From Sediminibacillus albus (lineage in GTDB: Bacteria > Bacillota > Bacilli > Bacillales > Amphibacillaceae), in assembly GCF_900101125.1 (NCBI RefSeq), contig NZ_FNFL01000002.1, forward strand, positions 1 through 64,000: 64,000 bases of DNA, written 5' to 3'. The position numbers and the translations under genes are program-made. Under the pieces are notes generated by a model. It had not been told where the DNA came from and searched no databases. It saw only the letters and a list, made by a program, of their open reading frames with translations. The stretch's first letter is position 1. Each line of letters opens with the position of its first letter. This document shows, one piece after another, positions 44,901 through 54,243 of the stretch.

Positions 44901-46823
44901 ATGAATGCCCGCTGGCAGGAAATTATTCAACTGTTTTTGGCTGCAAATGAACCGCTTACTGGTGCCCAATTGTCGTCTGATTTACAGGTTAGTCCGAAAA
45001 CGGTGCGAAATGATATAAAACAACTTAACCGCTTCCTGCAAAACAGCGATGCGAAAATTGCATCCTTCCGTGGGATAGGATATCAATTGGAAACCAGCGA
45101 CGAGAGTTCTTTTCAACAGTTTTTTCTTGGACAACTAGCAGAAGCAAAAGAAGCAACTCCTGAAGAACCTGACAGAAGAGTAGAATTTTTAATGGAACGG
45201 CTGTTACTCGACGCTGATTACGTCAAAATCGAAGACTTGGCGGAAGAGCTTTATATAAGCCGCTCTACATTGCAAAGCGACCTGAAAATAGTACGAAAGA
45301 TTCTAGGGAATTATCAGTTATCCCTTGATCAACGACCGAACTATGGGATAAAAGTAATCGGCGAGGAAACGAATATCCGTTTTTGTATATCTGAATTTAT
45401 CTTCAATCACCAGCCTTCCTTTATCGAGATGATCGATGAGTGGCAGGAAATACTGCCCAAACCTGATTTAGACTTGATCCGTAACTGTATTTTGTCCAGC
45501 CTTCGAAAACATAACCTCATCATCTCAGACATTAGCCTGCAAAACTTGATTACCCATCTAGCGATTGCTTATAAACGGATTCAAAGCTCGAATGAAGTGA
45601 AGAAGGTACCAGAAGATTTGCACCAAATGAAAGGCGCAAAGGAGTTCACCGTAGCAAAAGAAATCGTCCAGGAAGTTGAAGCAGGACTAGATGTGTCTTT
45701 TTCTGATAATGAAGTGAAATATCTGGCCTTGCATTTACAGGGCACAAAATTGAATGTTCCGGACGACGCTATCAACCAAGGAGTTTCGGTGATTGACAAG
45801 CAGCTATATCGATTAGTCAAAAATATGGTGAAGCGGATTGATGAGCAATATCACTTCAACCTTGCCAACGATGAGGAGCTTTTGCTCCATTTAAGCTTGC
45901 ATTTAAAGCCGGCGATCAATCGCCATAAATACGGGATGAACATAAGAAACCCGCTTCTGGAGGAAATAAAAACAAAATACCCTCTTTCCTTTGAGGCGGC
46001 ATTAGCTGCAGCTGAAGTACTTGACGAACAATTGCAGATACAAGTGAATGAACATGAAATTGGCTACCTGGCGCTGCATATTGAACTTGCTCAAGAAAGG
46101 GCAAAAAAGACCACCGCCCGCTCCAGCCGTTGTTTGATTGTATGTGCATCAGGCTTGGGAAGTGCTCAGTTATTGTTGTATAAGCTAAAGGATAAATTCG
46201 GTGATAATTTGGAGATTGTCGCCACAACGGAATATTATAACTTGAACGCAAAGTCGGTAGAACACGTCGATTTTATTGTTAGTACGATACCGATAAGAAA
46301 GGATTTACCAGTTCCTGTGGTACTTGTAAGCACTATACTGGGGAATAGCGACGTTGAAAAAATAGACAGGATGATGACAAAAGATAAGCAACTGATCGAT
46401 AAATACTTAGTGGAAGCTTACACGTTTTTCAATCGTGATTTTCAGACTCCGGAAGAAGTGATTGATTTTTTAAGCAATCAATTGCTTCGGGATGGCCTGG
46501 TACCAGATAATTATTTGACTTCCGTGTTGGAACGGGAAAGCTATGCTCCGACGAGCTTTGGCAATCTGGTGGCAATTCCTCATCCGCTTGAACCGATGAC
46601 GGACAAAACCTTTTGGTCGATTGTTACATTGGAAAAGGCAATCCAATGGGATGATAAATTGGTGCAAATCGTCTTTTTGCTTAACATCGATAAAGCAAAA
46701 AAAGAAGATGTGAAGCCAATGTTTCAGGCGTTGGCCAAGTTGGTCGACAATAGAAAAATACTGTTGCAGCTGATTGAGTGCCAGTCTTTTGCCCAGTTAA
46801 AGCAGCTGTTGAATAGTATCTAA
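44901..46823 (+). CDS. licR: PRD-domain transcriptional activator with EIIB and EIIA domains (LicR/BglG type)
   Basis: A 640-residue PTS-controlled activator. N-terminal HTH domains are at about 1-60 (ALSSDLQVSPKTVRNDIKQL-like) and 75-145 (LYISRSTLQSDLKIVRK). Two PRD domains follow at about 165-270 and 285-390, an EIIB-like domain has Cys415 in IVCASGLGSAQ, and an EIIA (PTS2 fructose-type) domain has His561 in AIPHPLEP. Phosphorylation at these sites by HPr and EIIB tunes activity; such proteins bind DNA upstream of the sugar PTS operon. ATG 44901 follows AAAGGAGG. The terminator after it separates it from the operon, which it likely activates (as LicR for the lichenan operon). Confidence 0.94.
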   Translation: MNARWQEIIQLFLAANEPLTGAQLSSDLQVSPKTVRNDIKQLNRFLQNSDAKIASFRGIGYQLETSDESSFQQFFLGQLAEAKEATPEEPDRRVEFLMERLLLDADYVKIEDLAEELYISRSTLQSDLKIVRKILGNYQLSLDQRPNYGIKVIGEETNIRFCISEFIFNHQPSFIEMIDEWQEILPKPDLDLIRNCILSSLRKHNLIISDISLQNLITHLAIAYKRIQSSNEVKKVPEDLHQMKGAKEFTVAKEIVQEVEAGLDVSFSDNEVKYLALHLQGTKLNVPDDAINQGVSVIDKQLYRLVKNMVKRIDEQYHFNLANDEELLLHLSLHLKPAINRHKYGMNIRNPLLEEIKTKYPLSFEAALAAAEVLDEQLQIQVNEHEIGYLALHIELAQERAKKTTARSSRCLIVCASGLGSAQLLLYKLKDKFGDNLEIVATTEYYNLNAKSVEHVDFIVSTIPIRKDLPVPVVLVSTILGNSDVEKIDRMMTKDKQLIDKYLVEAYTFFNRDFQTPEEVIDFLSNQLLRDGLVPDNYLTSVLERESYAPTSFGNLVAIPHPLEPMTDKTFWSIVTLEKAIQWDDKLVQIVFLLNIDKAKKEDVKPMFQALAKLVDNRKILLQLIECQSFAQLKQLLNSI

Positions 46824-46827
46824 TTTG

Positions 46828-46856
46828 CAAAGGAACTTGTTTCCTTTGTTTTTTTG
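46828..46856 (+). terminator. Terminator after the activator gene
   Basis: CAAAGGAA pairs with TTTCCTTTG around a CTTG loop, then seven T. It starts five bases after the activator stop. Confidence 0.85.
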
Positions 46857-46973
46857 TATATACCGATAATTTTTTGCCATAGGCAATGGTAAAAATTCCT
46901 CTCCAAGTGAATGGGCTGCCGCGATAATATAAAGCTAAGTAATATTATTCAGCAAAGGAAAGGAGGGTGTTCA

Positions 46974-48287
46974 ATGAAAATAACCGTAATAGGAGGGGGA
47001 TCTTCTTATACACCAGAATTATTAGAAGGGATTATTAAGCAGCAGCATGCTCTGGATATCTCGGAAATTTGGCTGGTGGATGTGCCGGAAGGACAAAAAA
47101 AACTATCAATTATTGCCAATCTGGCTGCAAGAATGATGGAGAAAGCTGACTGTCCGATAAAAATAACCGCAACGCTTGATCGTAGAGAAGCGATCAAAGG
47201 TGCTTCCTATGTGATTACACAGATACGTGTCGGCCAGCTGGAGATGAGAAGGAATGATGAATACATTTCCATCAAGCATGGGGTGATTGGCCAGGAAACG
47301 ACAGGTGCAGGCGGATTTATGAAGGCGTTGCGTACAATCCCGGTACTGTTGGATATTTGCCGGGATATCGAAGAACTGGCACCTGATGCATGGCTGTTAA
47401 ACTTCACGAATCCTGCAGGCCTGGTAACGGAAGCAATCTTAAAACATAGCAGTGTCAAAGTAATTGGCTTATGTAATAATCCGATTAATTACTATAAAAG
47501 ATTTTCGCGGACTTACAACACAGCAATCGAGAATATCAGCATCACTTTTGTCGGTATCAATCACCTCATCTGGATCACGGAATTGCATGTGAACGGCAAA
47601 TCACGAATAGAAGATATACTAACCGGCATTTCAGACAGCTATGAAGCCAAAAACATCCCATCATTAGGCTGGGATCCAGCATTTTTGCAATCTTTGGAAG
47701 CGATACCATGCGGCTACCACAAGTATTACTATCAAACCGATCGACTATTAAAACAGCAGCAGTCCCAGTATCAACAGAACGAAACCCGCGCTGACCAGGT
47801 GCAGCAGGTGGAAAAAGAATTATTCGAACTCTATCAGGATCCTAATCTAAATGATAAACCTCGGGCGCTGGAGCAGCGTGGAGGGGCCTACTATTCAGAA
47901 GCTGCAGTCCGTTTGATGACCTCTCTGCAACTTAACACAAAGCATATCCATACGTTGAATGTCCCAAATAATGGCACTATTTCCTGTTTGCCGGATGATG
48001 CCTGTATTGAAGTGAATTGTGTAGTGGAAAGTCATCAGGTGACACCGCTCCAGGTTGGGAGCGTTCCTCCGCAAATCAGAGGACTGCTGCAGGTTGTTCA
48101 AGCGTACGAGGAACTGACAGTGGAAGCTGCAGTGACAGGGAACAAGGGAACAGCATTACAAGCGTTGACACTCCATCCATTGATTCCTTCCTCAGAACGG
48201 GCGCAAGTTATACTTGATGAAATGCTGGAAGTGAATAAACGCTATTTACCGCAATTTTACTCGGAAAGTCAGGAGGTTAATCAATGA
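46974..48287 (+). CDS. GH4 6-phospho-glycosidase (ChbF/LicH/CelF type)
   Basis: A NAD- and Mn-dependent family 4 hydrolase of 437 residues that cleaves 6-phosphorylated disaccharides after PTS uptake. The Rossmann start is VIGGGSSYTPELLEG; GQETTGAGGFMKALR, metal-binding Cys in IGLCNNPIN and His in GINHLIW are present. ATG 46974 has AAGGAGGGTG upstream; a longer reading frame upstream lacks one. In E. coli, ChbF of the chitobiose operon is of this family and works on mono-deacetylated chitobiose-6-P, while LicH/CelF acts on cellobiose-6-P. The deacetylase gene in this operon favours the first assignment. The stop overlaps the EIIB gene (ATGA). Confidence 0.93.
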   Translation: MKITVIGGGSSYTPELLEGIIKQQHALDISEIWLVDVPEGQKKLSIIANLAARMMEKADCPIKITATLDRREAIKGASYVITQIRVGQLEMRRNDEYISIKHGVIGQETTGAGGFMKALRTIPVLLDICRDIEELAPDAWLLNFTNPAGLVTEAILKHSSVKVIGLCNNPINYYKRFSRTYNTAIENISITFVGINHLIWITELHVNGKSRIEDILTGISDSYEAKNIPSLGWDPAFLQSLEAIPCGYHKYYYQTDRLLKQQQSQYQQNETRADQVQQVEKELFELYQDPNLNDKPRALEQRGGAYYSEAAVRLMTSLQLNTKHIHTLNVPNNGTISCLPDDACIEVNCVVESHQVTPLQVGSVPPQIRGLLQVVQAYEELTVEAAVTGNKGTALQALTLHPLIPSSERAQVILDEMLEVNKRYLPQFYSESQEVNQ

Positions 48288-48586
48288 AAATCGCATTGCT
48301 ATGTGCGCTTGGTATGAGTACCAGCCTGCTCGTGGAACGAATGAAGAAAGCGGCAGCCAGCCGTTCGATTGAGGCGGAAATAGATGCCTATTCTGTTGAC
48401 GATATCGATGAACAGTTGAAAACTTCTGATGTCGTTTTACTAGGACCGCAAATCTGCTACAAAAAGAATGAGCTGTTTGCGAAAGCAAAAGATGCCGATA
48501 CTCCCATCGACATCATTGACATGAAAGCTTACGGTCTTAGGGATGGAGAAAAAGTACTTGACCAGGCGATAAAGCTAGTAAAATAG
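48284..48586 (+). CDS. PTS lactose/cellobiose-family EIIB component
   Basis: A 100-residue cytoplasmic phosphocarrier. Cys7 in ALLCALGMSTSLLVERM is the phosphorylated residue, and the remaining fold matches LicB/ChbB in length and motifs (VVLLGPQICY). It accepts phosphate from EIIA and passes it to the sugar entering through EIIC. ATG 48284 overlaps the end of the GH4 gene. A gap of 170 bases with no gene and no terminator follows before the EIIC gene. Confidence 0.95.
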   Translation: MKIALLCALGMSTSLLVERMKKAAASRSIEAEIDAYSVDDIDEQLKTSDVVLLGPQICYKKNELFAKAKDADTPIDIIDMKAYGLRDGEKVLDQAIKLVK

Positions 48587-48755
48587 GTGAGCTATTTTGA
48601 AAATGATAGATTCACAAACAAAACGGCAATAAAAATCTCCTTATCTCAATATCGACAAATTTGACATCACACATTCACCCTTTGCTCCAAAATACTCGTT
48701 CACAGGCGGAGCCGTTTATCCAACAACCACATTACGATTAAAGGGAGGAAACACG

Positions 48756-50057
48756 ATGGACCGGTTTAATGCATTTATGGAACGTTATTTCATGCCGGTT
48801 GCTGGAAAAATGGCGGAACAGCGCCATTTAAAGGCAATCCGTGACGGCATCATTGCCGTCATGCCTTTATTGATTATCGGCAGTATCTTTTTAATTATCA
48901 GCTCGCCGCCAGTACCTTCTTGGGCGGATTTCATGGCCCCATATGCTTCGGCGCTCAGTATTCCGGTTAATGCCACATTTGGATTGTTAGGGCTTATTGC
49001 TGTATTTACCATTGCCTATAACCTCGCTATCAGTTATAAAATGGACGGTTTGTCTGCGGGGGTGCTGGCAATCGCTGCTTTCTTCGTTGCCACCCCGCTG
49101 ACAGAAGAGGGAAATATCCCATTAAATTTAATGGGCAGCGAAGGACTGTTTATCGCGATTGTCCTCGCAATTTTTACAGTAGAAGTTTACCGTTTTTTTG
49201 AAGTGAGGAATATCGTGATTCGAATGCCTGATAGTGTTCCGCCTTCTGTTTGGCGGGCGTTCACAGCACTTATACCAGGCGCAGCAATCGTGGCGATGGT
49301 CTGGGCGGTTGATTTAATTCTCCAGTCTGCCTTTGAGTTATCGCTCCATGGCATAGTCGGGGCTGTTCTTCGTGAACCGCTGCAAATGGCTGGCGGAAGC
49401 TTTTGGGGTGCAATGGCCGCAATCATCCTCATTCATTTGCTCTGGTCGTTCGGCATTCATGGCATCTCTGTGGTTGCAAGTGTGATGGCTCCGATTTGGT
49501 ATAGTCTTACGGAGGAAAATGTATCAGCACATCAAGCCGGTGAGCAACTGCCTAACATCATTGGCCAGCCATTTATGGCAATTTGGTGGGCTGTCGGGGG
49601 ATCCGGCATGGCTCTTGCATTAACATTGTTGTTTATCTTGCGGGCGCGTTCCAAGCATTTAAAAGGATTAGGCAGAGGGTCAATTGGAGCAAGTATCTTC
49701 AACATTAGTGAACCAGTGATTTTTGGCGCCCCGGTAGTAATGAACCCGCTTCTGGTAATACCATTTATCCTGGCGCCGCTTGCCGTTGGGATTGTCACCT
49801 ATTTCTCTATGTCCTTTGGATTGGTAGGTAAGCCGTATGTGATTGTGCCGTGGACGACACCACCGCCGATTTCAGGGATTCTTACGACAGGTGACTGGCG
49901 CGGAGGTGTGTTAATGATGGTGAACCTATTGATTGCCATGGTGATTTACTACCCATTTTTCCGCCTCTATGATAAACAATTGCTTGCAGAAGAACAAAGA
50001 GAGCAGGATGATAAGGCTGGCTCTGAAAATGTATCTGTCTCTGCCAAACAAGGGTAA
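48756..50057 (+). CDS. PTS lactose/cellobiose-family EIIC permease
   Basis: Membrane permease of 433 residues with about ten membrane segments, LicC/ChbC type. It starts with RHLKAIRDGIIAVMPLLIIGS and has the family's HGISVVASVMAPIW and GASIFNISEPVIFGAP motif, whose Glu and His region binds the sugar. AAGGGAGGAAAC precedes ATG 48756. The sugar (cellobiose, chitobiose or another beta-disaccharide) cannot be read from EIIC alone; the deacetylase and NamZ-like genes suggest an amino-sugar disaccharide. Confidence 0.95.
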   Translation: MDRFNAFMERYFMPVAGKMAEQRHLKAIRDGIIAVMPLLIIGSIFLIISSPPVPSWADFMAPYASALSIPVNATFGLLGLIAVFTIAYNLAISYKMDGLSAGVLAIAAFFVATPLTEEGNIPLNLMGSEGLFIAIVLAIFTVEVYRFFEVRNIVIRMPDSVPPSVWRAFTALIPGAAIVAMVWAVDLILQSAFELSLHGIVGAVLREPLQMAGGSFWGAMAAIILIHLLWSFGIHGISVVASVMAPIWYSLTEENVSAHQAGEQLPNIIGQPFMAIWWAVGGSGMALALTLLFILRARSKHLKGLGRGSIGASIFNISEPVIFGAPVVMNPLLVIPFILAPLAVGIVTYFSMSFGLVGKPYVIVPWTTPPPISGILTTGDWRGGVLMMVNLLIAMVIYYPFFRLYDKQLLAEEQREQDDKAGSENVSVSAKQG

Positions 50058-50072
50058 GGAGTCTTTTTTGAT

Positions 50073-50816
50073 ATGAACCACAAGCGGAAACTTATTATCA
50101 ATGCCGATGATTTCGGTCTATCACCAGGCGTAACAGCAGGGATTCTTTACGCTCACAAGTATGGCGTCCTCACTAGCACCACAGCAATGGTAAATACTGA
50201 ATTTGCCAGGGAAAGTCTGGAGGAGGCAAAACGGTATCCCAAATTAGGAATCGGCTTGCATTTTGTTCTTGATGCAGGCCGTCCGCTATCTGCTTCTGCC
50301 AGGAGCCTGGTAGACCAAAAAGGAGATTTTCTAACTGGCCAATCATTAATCGAGTCAGCGAACAAACAGGATGTGAAAAGTGAATTGGAAGCACAGCTGC
50401 ATTTTCTCCTCGAACAGGGCATCAAAGTGACTCACCTTGACAGCCATCACCACATGCACTTACACATTCCCTGTGCCTTGGAAGCGATGTTGGAAGTGGC
50501 GGAAAGCTACCAGCTGCCGATCCGGGCTTTTTCCGATACGAAGCTGCCGGACCAGATAGCTGCCGCGGATAACTTCCATTACGACTTTTATGGCGAGGAG
50601 CACGTTACTAGTGACTATTTATTGCAGTTGTGTGCCGCTTTGCAGCCAGGTGTTACGGAAATTATGTGCCACCCTGCATTCATGGATACATGGCTGGAAA
50701 AAAAGAGCAGCTATCAGTTTACAAGAACAAAAGAATTGGAGATTTTGACGAGCAGCCGTTTAAAAGAATGGCTGAAACAACACAAGGTGGGCTTGATCCA
50801 TTATGGAGGGTTGTAA
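50073..50816 (+). CDS. chbG: ChbG/YdjC-type carbohydrate deacetylase
   Basis: A metal-dependent deacetylase of 247 residues. Metal and catalytic residues are visible: D12-D13 in INADDFGLSPG and the THLDSHHHMHLHIP cluster. ChbG of E. coli removes one acetyl group from chitobiose-6-phosphate or chitotriose-6-phosphate so that ChbF (GH4) can hydrolyse it. Its presence with a GH4 gene and a lactose/cellobiose-family PTS in one operon is the strongest hint that the imported sugar is N-acetylated. The ribosome site AAGGAG precedes ATG 50073 at about 14 bases. The stop abuts the EIIA start. Confidence 0.94.
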   Translation: MNHKRKLIINADDFGLSPGVTAGILYAHKYGVLTSTTAMVNTEFARESLEEAKRYPKLGIGLHFVLDAGRPLSASARSLVDQKGDFLTGQSLIESANKQDVKSELEAQLHFLLEQGIKVTHLDSHHHMHLHIPCALEAMLEVAESYQLPIRAFSDTKLPDQIAAADNFHYDFYGEEHVTSDYLLQLCAALQPGVTEIMCHPAFMDTWLEKKSSYQFTRTKELEILTSSRLKEWLKQHKVGLIHYGGL

Positions 50817-51194
50817 ATGAAGGTAGAAGATCTTTCCATGCAAATCATTTTATATGCTGGAAATGCCAAGGCATTTTTGCATGAGGCCTTGCATGATGCA
50901 AGAAATGGACAATGGGAAAACACAGAAGCAAACAGGGAAAAAGCATCCGCTGAATTGCTGAAGGCGCATAAAATCCAAACCAAATTCTTACAGAAGGATG
51001 CTGCTGAAAAATTGGCTAGCCCGCCGATACTATTAATTCATGCCCAGGACCATTTGATGACGGTCATGTCGGAAAAAGACTTGATCGGGGAAATGATTCA
51101 TATGTACAAGAATCAGCACGATATGAAAAAACAAATCGAGCAATTGCTGCAAAATGAAAAACGACAGGAAGAGAGAAGCGGAGAAAAACTTTAA
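50817..51194 (+). CDS. PTS lactose/cellobiose-family EIIA component
   Basis: A 125-residue trimeric three-helix EIIA, LicA/ChbA type. The active-site region is IHAQDHLMTVMSE, where H75 or H79 (the conserved HAQDHLM motif) carries the phosphate. The N-terminus MQIILYAGNAKAFLHEALHDAR matches the family start (parts shown). ATG 50817 directly follows the TAA of the deacetylase gene. Placing EIIA after the deacetylase rather than beside EIIB is less usual but the set is complete (A, B and C present once). Confidence 0.95.
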   Translation: MKVEDLSMQIILYAGNAKAFLHEALHDARNGQWENTEANREKASAELLKAHKIQTKFLQKDAAEKLASPPILLIHAQDHLMTVMSEKDLIGEMIHMYKNQHDMKKQIEQLLQNEKRQEERSGEKL

Positions 51195-51208
51195 AGAGGA
51201 GTGGTTCG

Positions 51209-53053
51209 ATGAAACGATCCAAATTTACTTTAATGGCTGCTGTATTTCTATTGATCCTGGCAGCTTCAACGGCAGCTGTACATGCAGACGGGAAGTCGGG
51301 CAATAAAGGAAATGCAAAGGTAACGCCCGGGGTGGAAGTGTTTTTAGATAATCATCTTGATTGGGTGGAGGACAAGCGTGTCGGCTTGATTACCAATCCA
51401 ACCGGTGTGGACCGGAATCTGGTAAGCACAAGTGATTTATTATACGAGCATCCAGACGTGCAATTGACCGCGCTGTTTGGCCCGGAACACGGGATTAGAG
51501 GCGATCAGGAAGCGGGGGAATATGTGGAATCCTACATTGATGAAAAAACTGGCCTTCCTGTGTACAGTTTATATGGGCCGACCTGGAAGCCGACAGAAGA
51601 AATGCTGGAGGACGTTGACGTATTGTTATTTGACATCCAGGACATCGGCTCCAATGTTTATACCTACATTTACACGTTAGGTTTTGCCATGGAAGCGGCA
51701 GCGGAATTTGACAAGGAGATTATCGTGCTGGACAGGCCGAATCCGATTGGCGGTACACGAGTAGAAGGTCCGCTGCGATCGGAAGAGACCGTCAGTTTTA
51801 TGGGGAGATTTTTACTTCCGGTTAGGCATGGCATGACCGTCGGTGAATTGGCGACAATGTGGAACCATGAGTACAGTATGGGTGTAGACTTGAAAGTAGC
51901 CAAAATGAAAGGCTGGAAACGGACGATGCATTATGAGGATACAGGGCTTCCCTGGGTAATGACTTCCCCTAACATTCCGACGCAGGAATCAGCTTACCTG
52001 TATGCCGGCACAGAATTGGTGGAGGATACAAACCTGTCTACAGGGCTGGGGACAACTAAACCGTTTGAACTTGTTGGCGGCCCTGGGATCGATGGGGAGG
52101 ATTTAGCGGAAGAAATGAATAGCCGCGGTCTTGACGGTGTAAGTTTTCGCTCTGCATATTATACGCCAATGTTTGGCAGACATGAAGGGCAATTAATCGG
52201 CGGGGTGCAGGTGCATATCGACAATCCTTCCGATATTGATTTAGTTGCTCTTGGTCTCCATTTGGTCGATGCCATGCGCGACCAGGATCCCGAAGCGTTC
52301 GAGATGACTTCCAGTTACGCTAACCTAATCGGTGATCCTGATGTACCAAGTATGATTTTGGACGACCAGCCAGTCGAACAAATTATCGCTTCCTGGGAGG
52401 ATGAATTGAACACTTGGACAGAGGAAGTCCGTAATCAATACCTGCTATACAACCCTTATCCAAGCGGCTCTCAGCCTTATAAAAACAACGGAGTATTAGG
52501 AATACTGCCTTTGGATCTCTCTGCTTCACTGGGAGAATCTGTGGAACTGGCAGTGAAGGGATATGACGAAGAGGGTGATAGTCTGGAGATTGATCCGGCA
52601 CAGATTGATTGGTCGGTGTCTGGTGATATTGGACAAGTAGTCGATGGCGTCTTCCAGGCAGAAGGTGAAGGGAAAGGGGAATTGCTTGCGTCTTATGGTG
52701 AGTACACTGCCTCCCGGAAGGTTGATGTGTCAACCACATTGGTAGAGAATATCCGCTACGGCATCCATGCTGACTATTCACGGATTGTGTTTGACCTTAA
52801 CAAAACGGTGACAAACTATCAGCTGGAAGAAAAGGACGGCCAATTACGTTTAGAAATACCTTATGGAGAAATTGGCGGAGAATTGGGTGAATCGGGCGGT
52901 ACCTTGCAAATAAACAACAGTCCAGTTATTTCAAGCATCGATTACCAGCGGGAGGATAATGCGTTTGTGGCAGCCTTTGATTTGAAAGAGGAAGGAATAA
53001 CTTTTGAAACGCCGGCGTTTTCTTCCAGAATCGTTGTCGATTTAATGCATTAG
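51209..53053 (+). CDS. namZ: NamZ-like exo-beta-N-acetylmuramidase (DUF1343/GH171), secreted
   Basis: A 614-residue secreted protein with a Sec signal peptide (1-27, ending VHA-D). The DUF1343 domain (about 40-410) starts VGLITNPTGVDRNLV and has the catalytic-region motif LFGPEHGIRGDQEAG, DIQDIGSNVYTYIYTL and LDRPNPIGG, as in B. subtilis YbbC/NamZ, which releases MurNAc from the non-reducing ends of glycan chains. It is about 200 residues longer than NamZ: an Ig-like segment (about 425-505) and an AMIN-like beta domain (about 515-614) follow, a possible wall-binding tail. AGAGGAG precedes ATG 51209, 15 bases after the EIIA gene. It ends the PTS operon at a strong terminator. Confidence 0.9.
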   Translation: MKRSKFTLMAAVFLLILAASTAAVHADGKSGNKGNAKVTPGVEVFLDNHLDWVEDKRVGLITNPTGVDRNLVSTSDLLYEHPDVQLTALFGPEHGIRGDQEAGEYVESYIDEKTGLPVYSLYGPTWKPTEEMLEDVDVLLFDIQDIGSNVYTYIYTLGFAMEAAAEFDKEIIVLDRPNPIGGTRVEGPLRSEETVSFMGRFLLPVRHGMTVGELATMWNHEYSMGVDLKVAKMKGWKRTMHYEDTGLPWVMTSPNIPTQESAYLYAGTELVEDTNLSTGLGTTKPFELVGGPGIDGEDLAEEMNSRGLDGVSFRSAYYTPMFGRHEGQLIGGVQVHIDNPSDIDLVALGLHLVDAMRDQDPEAFEMTSSYANLIGDPDVPSMILDDQPVEQIIASWEDELNTWTEEVRNQYLLYNPYPSGSQPYKNNGVLGILPLDLSASLGESVELAVKGYDEEGDSLEIDPAQIDWSVSGDIGQVVDGVFQAEGEGKGELLASYGEYTASRKVDVSTTLVENIRYGIHADYSRIVFDLNKTVTNYQLEEKDGQLRLEIPYGEIGGELGESGGTLQINNSPVISSIDYQREDNAFVAAFDLKEEGITFETPAFSSRIVVDLMH

Positions 53054-53066
53054 CGTATAGAAAGGC

Positions 53067-53098
53067 AATCGGAGCATTCATGCTCCGATTGTTTTTTT
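53067..53098 (+). terminator. Terminator of the PTS/NamZ operon
   Basis: AATCGGAGCA pairs with TGCTCCGATT around a TTCA loop, then a T run. It lies 14 bases after the namZ-like stop. Confidence 0.92.
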
Positions 53099-53262
53099 AT
53101 AGCTGCTCAACTTATCCAGCAATAAGTAATATTTGGCGTTTTTGTGACATGTTATTAAAATATTAGCAGCCTTTTTCTGTTCCTGTTGTCTTCTATGCCG
53201 TATAAAAAGTAAAATCATGTTAAAATAGTAACAAGTGCAAATTGAAAATGGAGGTGCAGGAA

Positions 53263-54180
53263 TTGGGAAAACGCGTGTTATTTTTTCTATTAACTAATAT
53301 ACTTGTTATGACGACGATTGTTATCGTCTGGTCGATAATTACTACGTTCACCGATATCGGAGGTTCGTTTGAGACAGGCGGATCAGGATTAGGGATTGAT
53401 TATGGTTCGTTAATGGTATTCAGCTTGCTGGTCGGTTTTATTGGATCATTTATGTCGCTGGCAATGTCACGCTGGATGGCTAAAAAAATGATGAAAGTGA
53501 AAGTCCTGGACCCGGATGGTTCATTGGCAGCCCAAGAACGGGCGCTGGTTGAAAAGGTGCACCGTTTGTCACGCGCAGCTGGGCTGATGCATATGCCGCA
53601 GGTTGGAATTTACCAATCGCCGGAAGTTAATGCGTTTGCCACCGGTCCGACAAAGAAACGGTCACTTGTTGCTGTATCGTCAGGGTTGTTAAGTTCAATG
53701 GATGACGACGCGGTGGAAGGTGTAATTGCCCACGAAATTGCTCACGTATCAAACGGTGATATGGTTACCATGACGCTCTTGCAAGGAGTGGTCAATACCT
53801 TTGTCGTCTTCTTGTCTAGAATTGTTGCCATTATTGTGTCGCGTTTAGTCCGTTCGGAAATGCAAATGGTTGTCCGTTTTGCGGCAATTATTGTTTTCCA
53901 AATATTATTCTCCATTCTGGGAAGCATCGTCGTTAGTGCCTATTCCCGCTGGCGGGAATACCGGGCTGACCGTGGAGGTGCAGACTTGGCGGGCCGTGAC
54001 AAAATGGCCCATGCGCTGCGCTCACTGAAAGCGCAAGTGAACCGGGCCCATCTAAATAACGATCGTACGGATGACGCAGCAATCCAGACCATGAAAATCA
54101 ATGGAAAGAGTGGGGTAGCCAAGCTGTTTTCCTCCCACCCGGATCTGGATGAACGAATTGCACGATTGGAGCAGCGTTAA
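53263..54180 (+). CDS. htpX: Membrane protease HtpX (M48)
   Basis: Zinc metalloprotease that degrades damaged membrane proteins. The start is taken as TTG 53263, giving [16 protein letters not shown], the family's usual beginning, with GGAGGTG six bases upstream; a TTG at 53242 would place the ribosome site inside the gene. The 305-residue protein has membrane segments near 7-27 and 45-65, catalytic HEIAH at H157-E158-H161, a third metal ligand region after the two C-terminal membrane segments ([13 protein letters not shown]) and a [12 protein letters not shown] end. It has its own terminator. In Bacillus, htpX is induced by membrane stress. Confidence 0.95.
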   Translation: MGKRVLFFLLTNILVMTTIVIVWSIITTFTDIGGSFETGGSGLGIDYGSLMVFSLLVGFIGSFMSLAMSRWMAKKMMKVKVLDPDGSLAAQERALVEKVHRLSRAAGLMHMPQVGIYQSPEVNAFATGPTKKRSLVAVSSGLLSSMDDDAVEGVIAHEIAHVSNGDMVTMTLLQGVVNTFVVFLSRIVAIIVSRLVRSEMQMVVRFAAIIVFQILFSILGSIVVSAYSRWREYRADRGGADLAGRDKMAHALRSLKAQVNRAHLNNDRTDDAAIQTMKINGKSGVAKLFSSHPDLDERIARLEQR

Positions 54181-54204
54181 TCTATAGCAAAGCAGATGTT
54201 TTAG

Positions 54205-54243
54205 AAGCCTATCAAATGAATCAACATTTGATAGGCTTTTTTG
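54205..54243 (+). terminator. Terminator after htpX
   Basis: AAGCCTATCAAAT pairs with ATTTGATAGGCTT around GAATCAAC, followed by TTTTTTG. Its left arm overlaps the degenerate end of the MFS remnant on the other strand. Confidence 0.9.
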
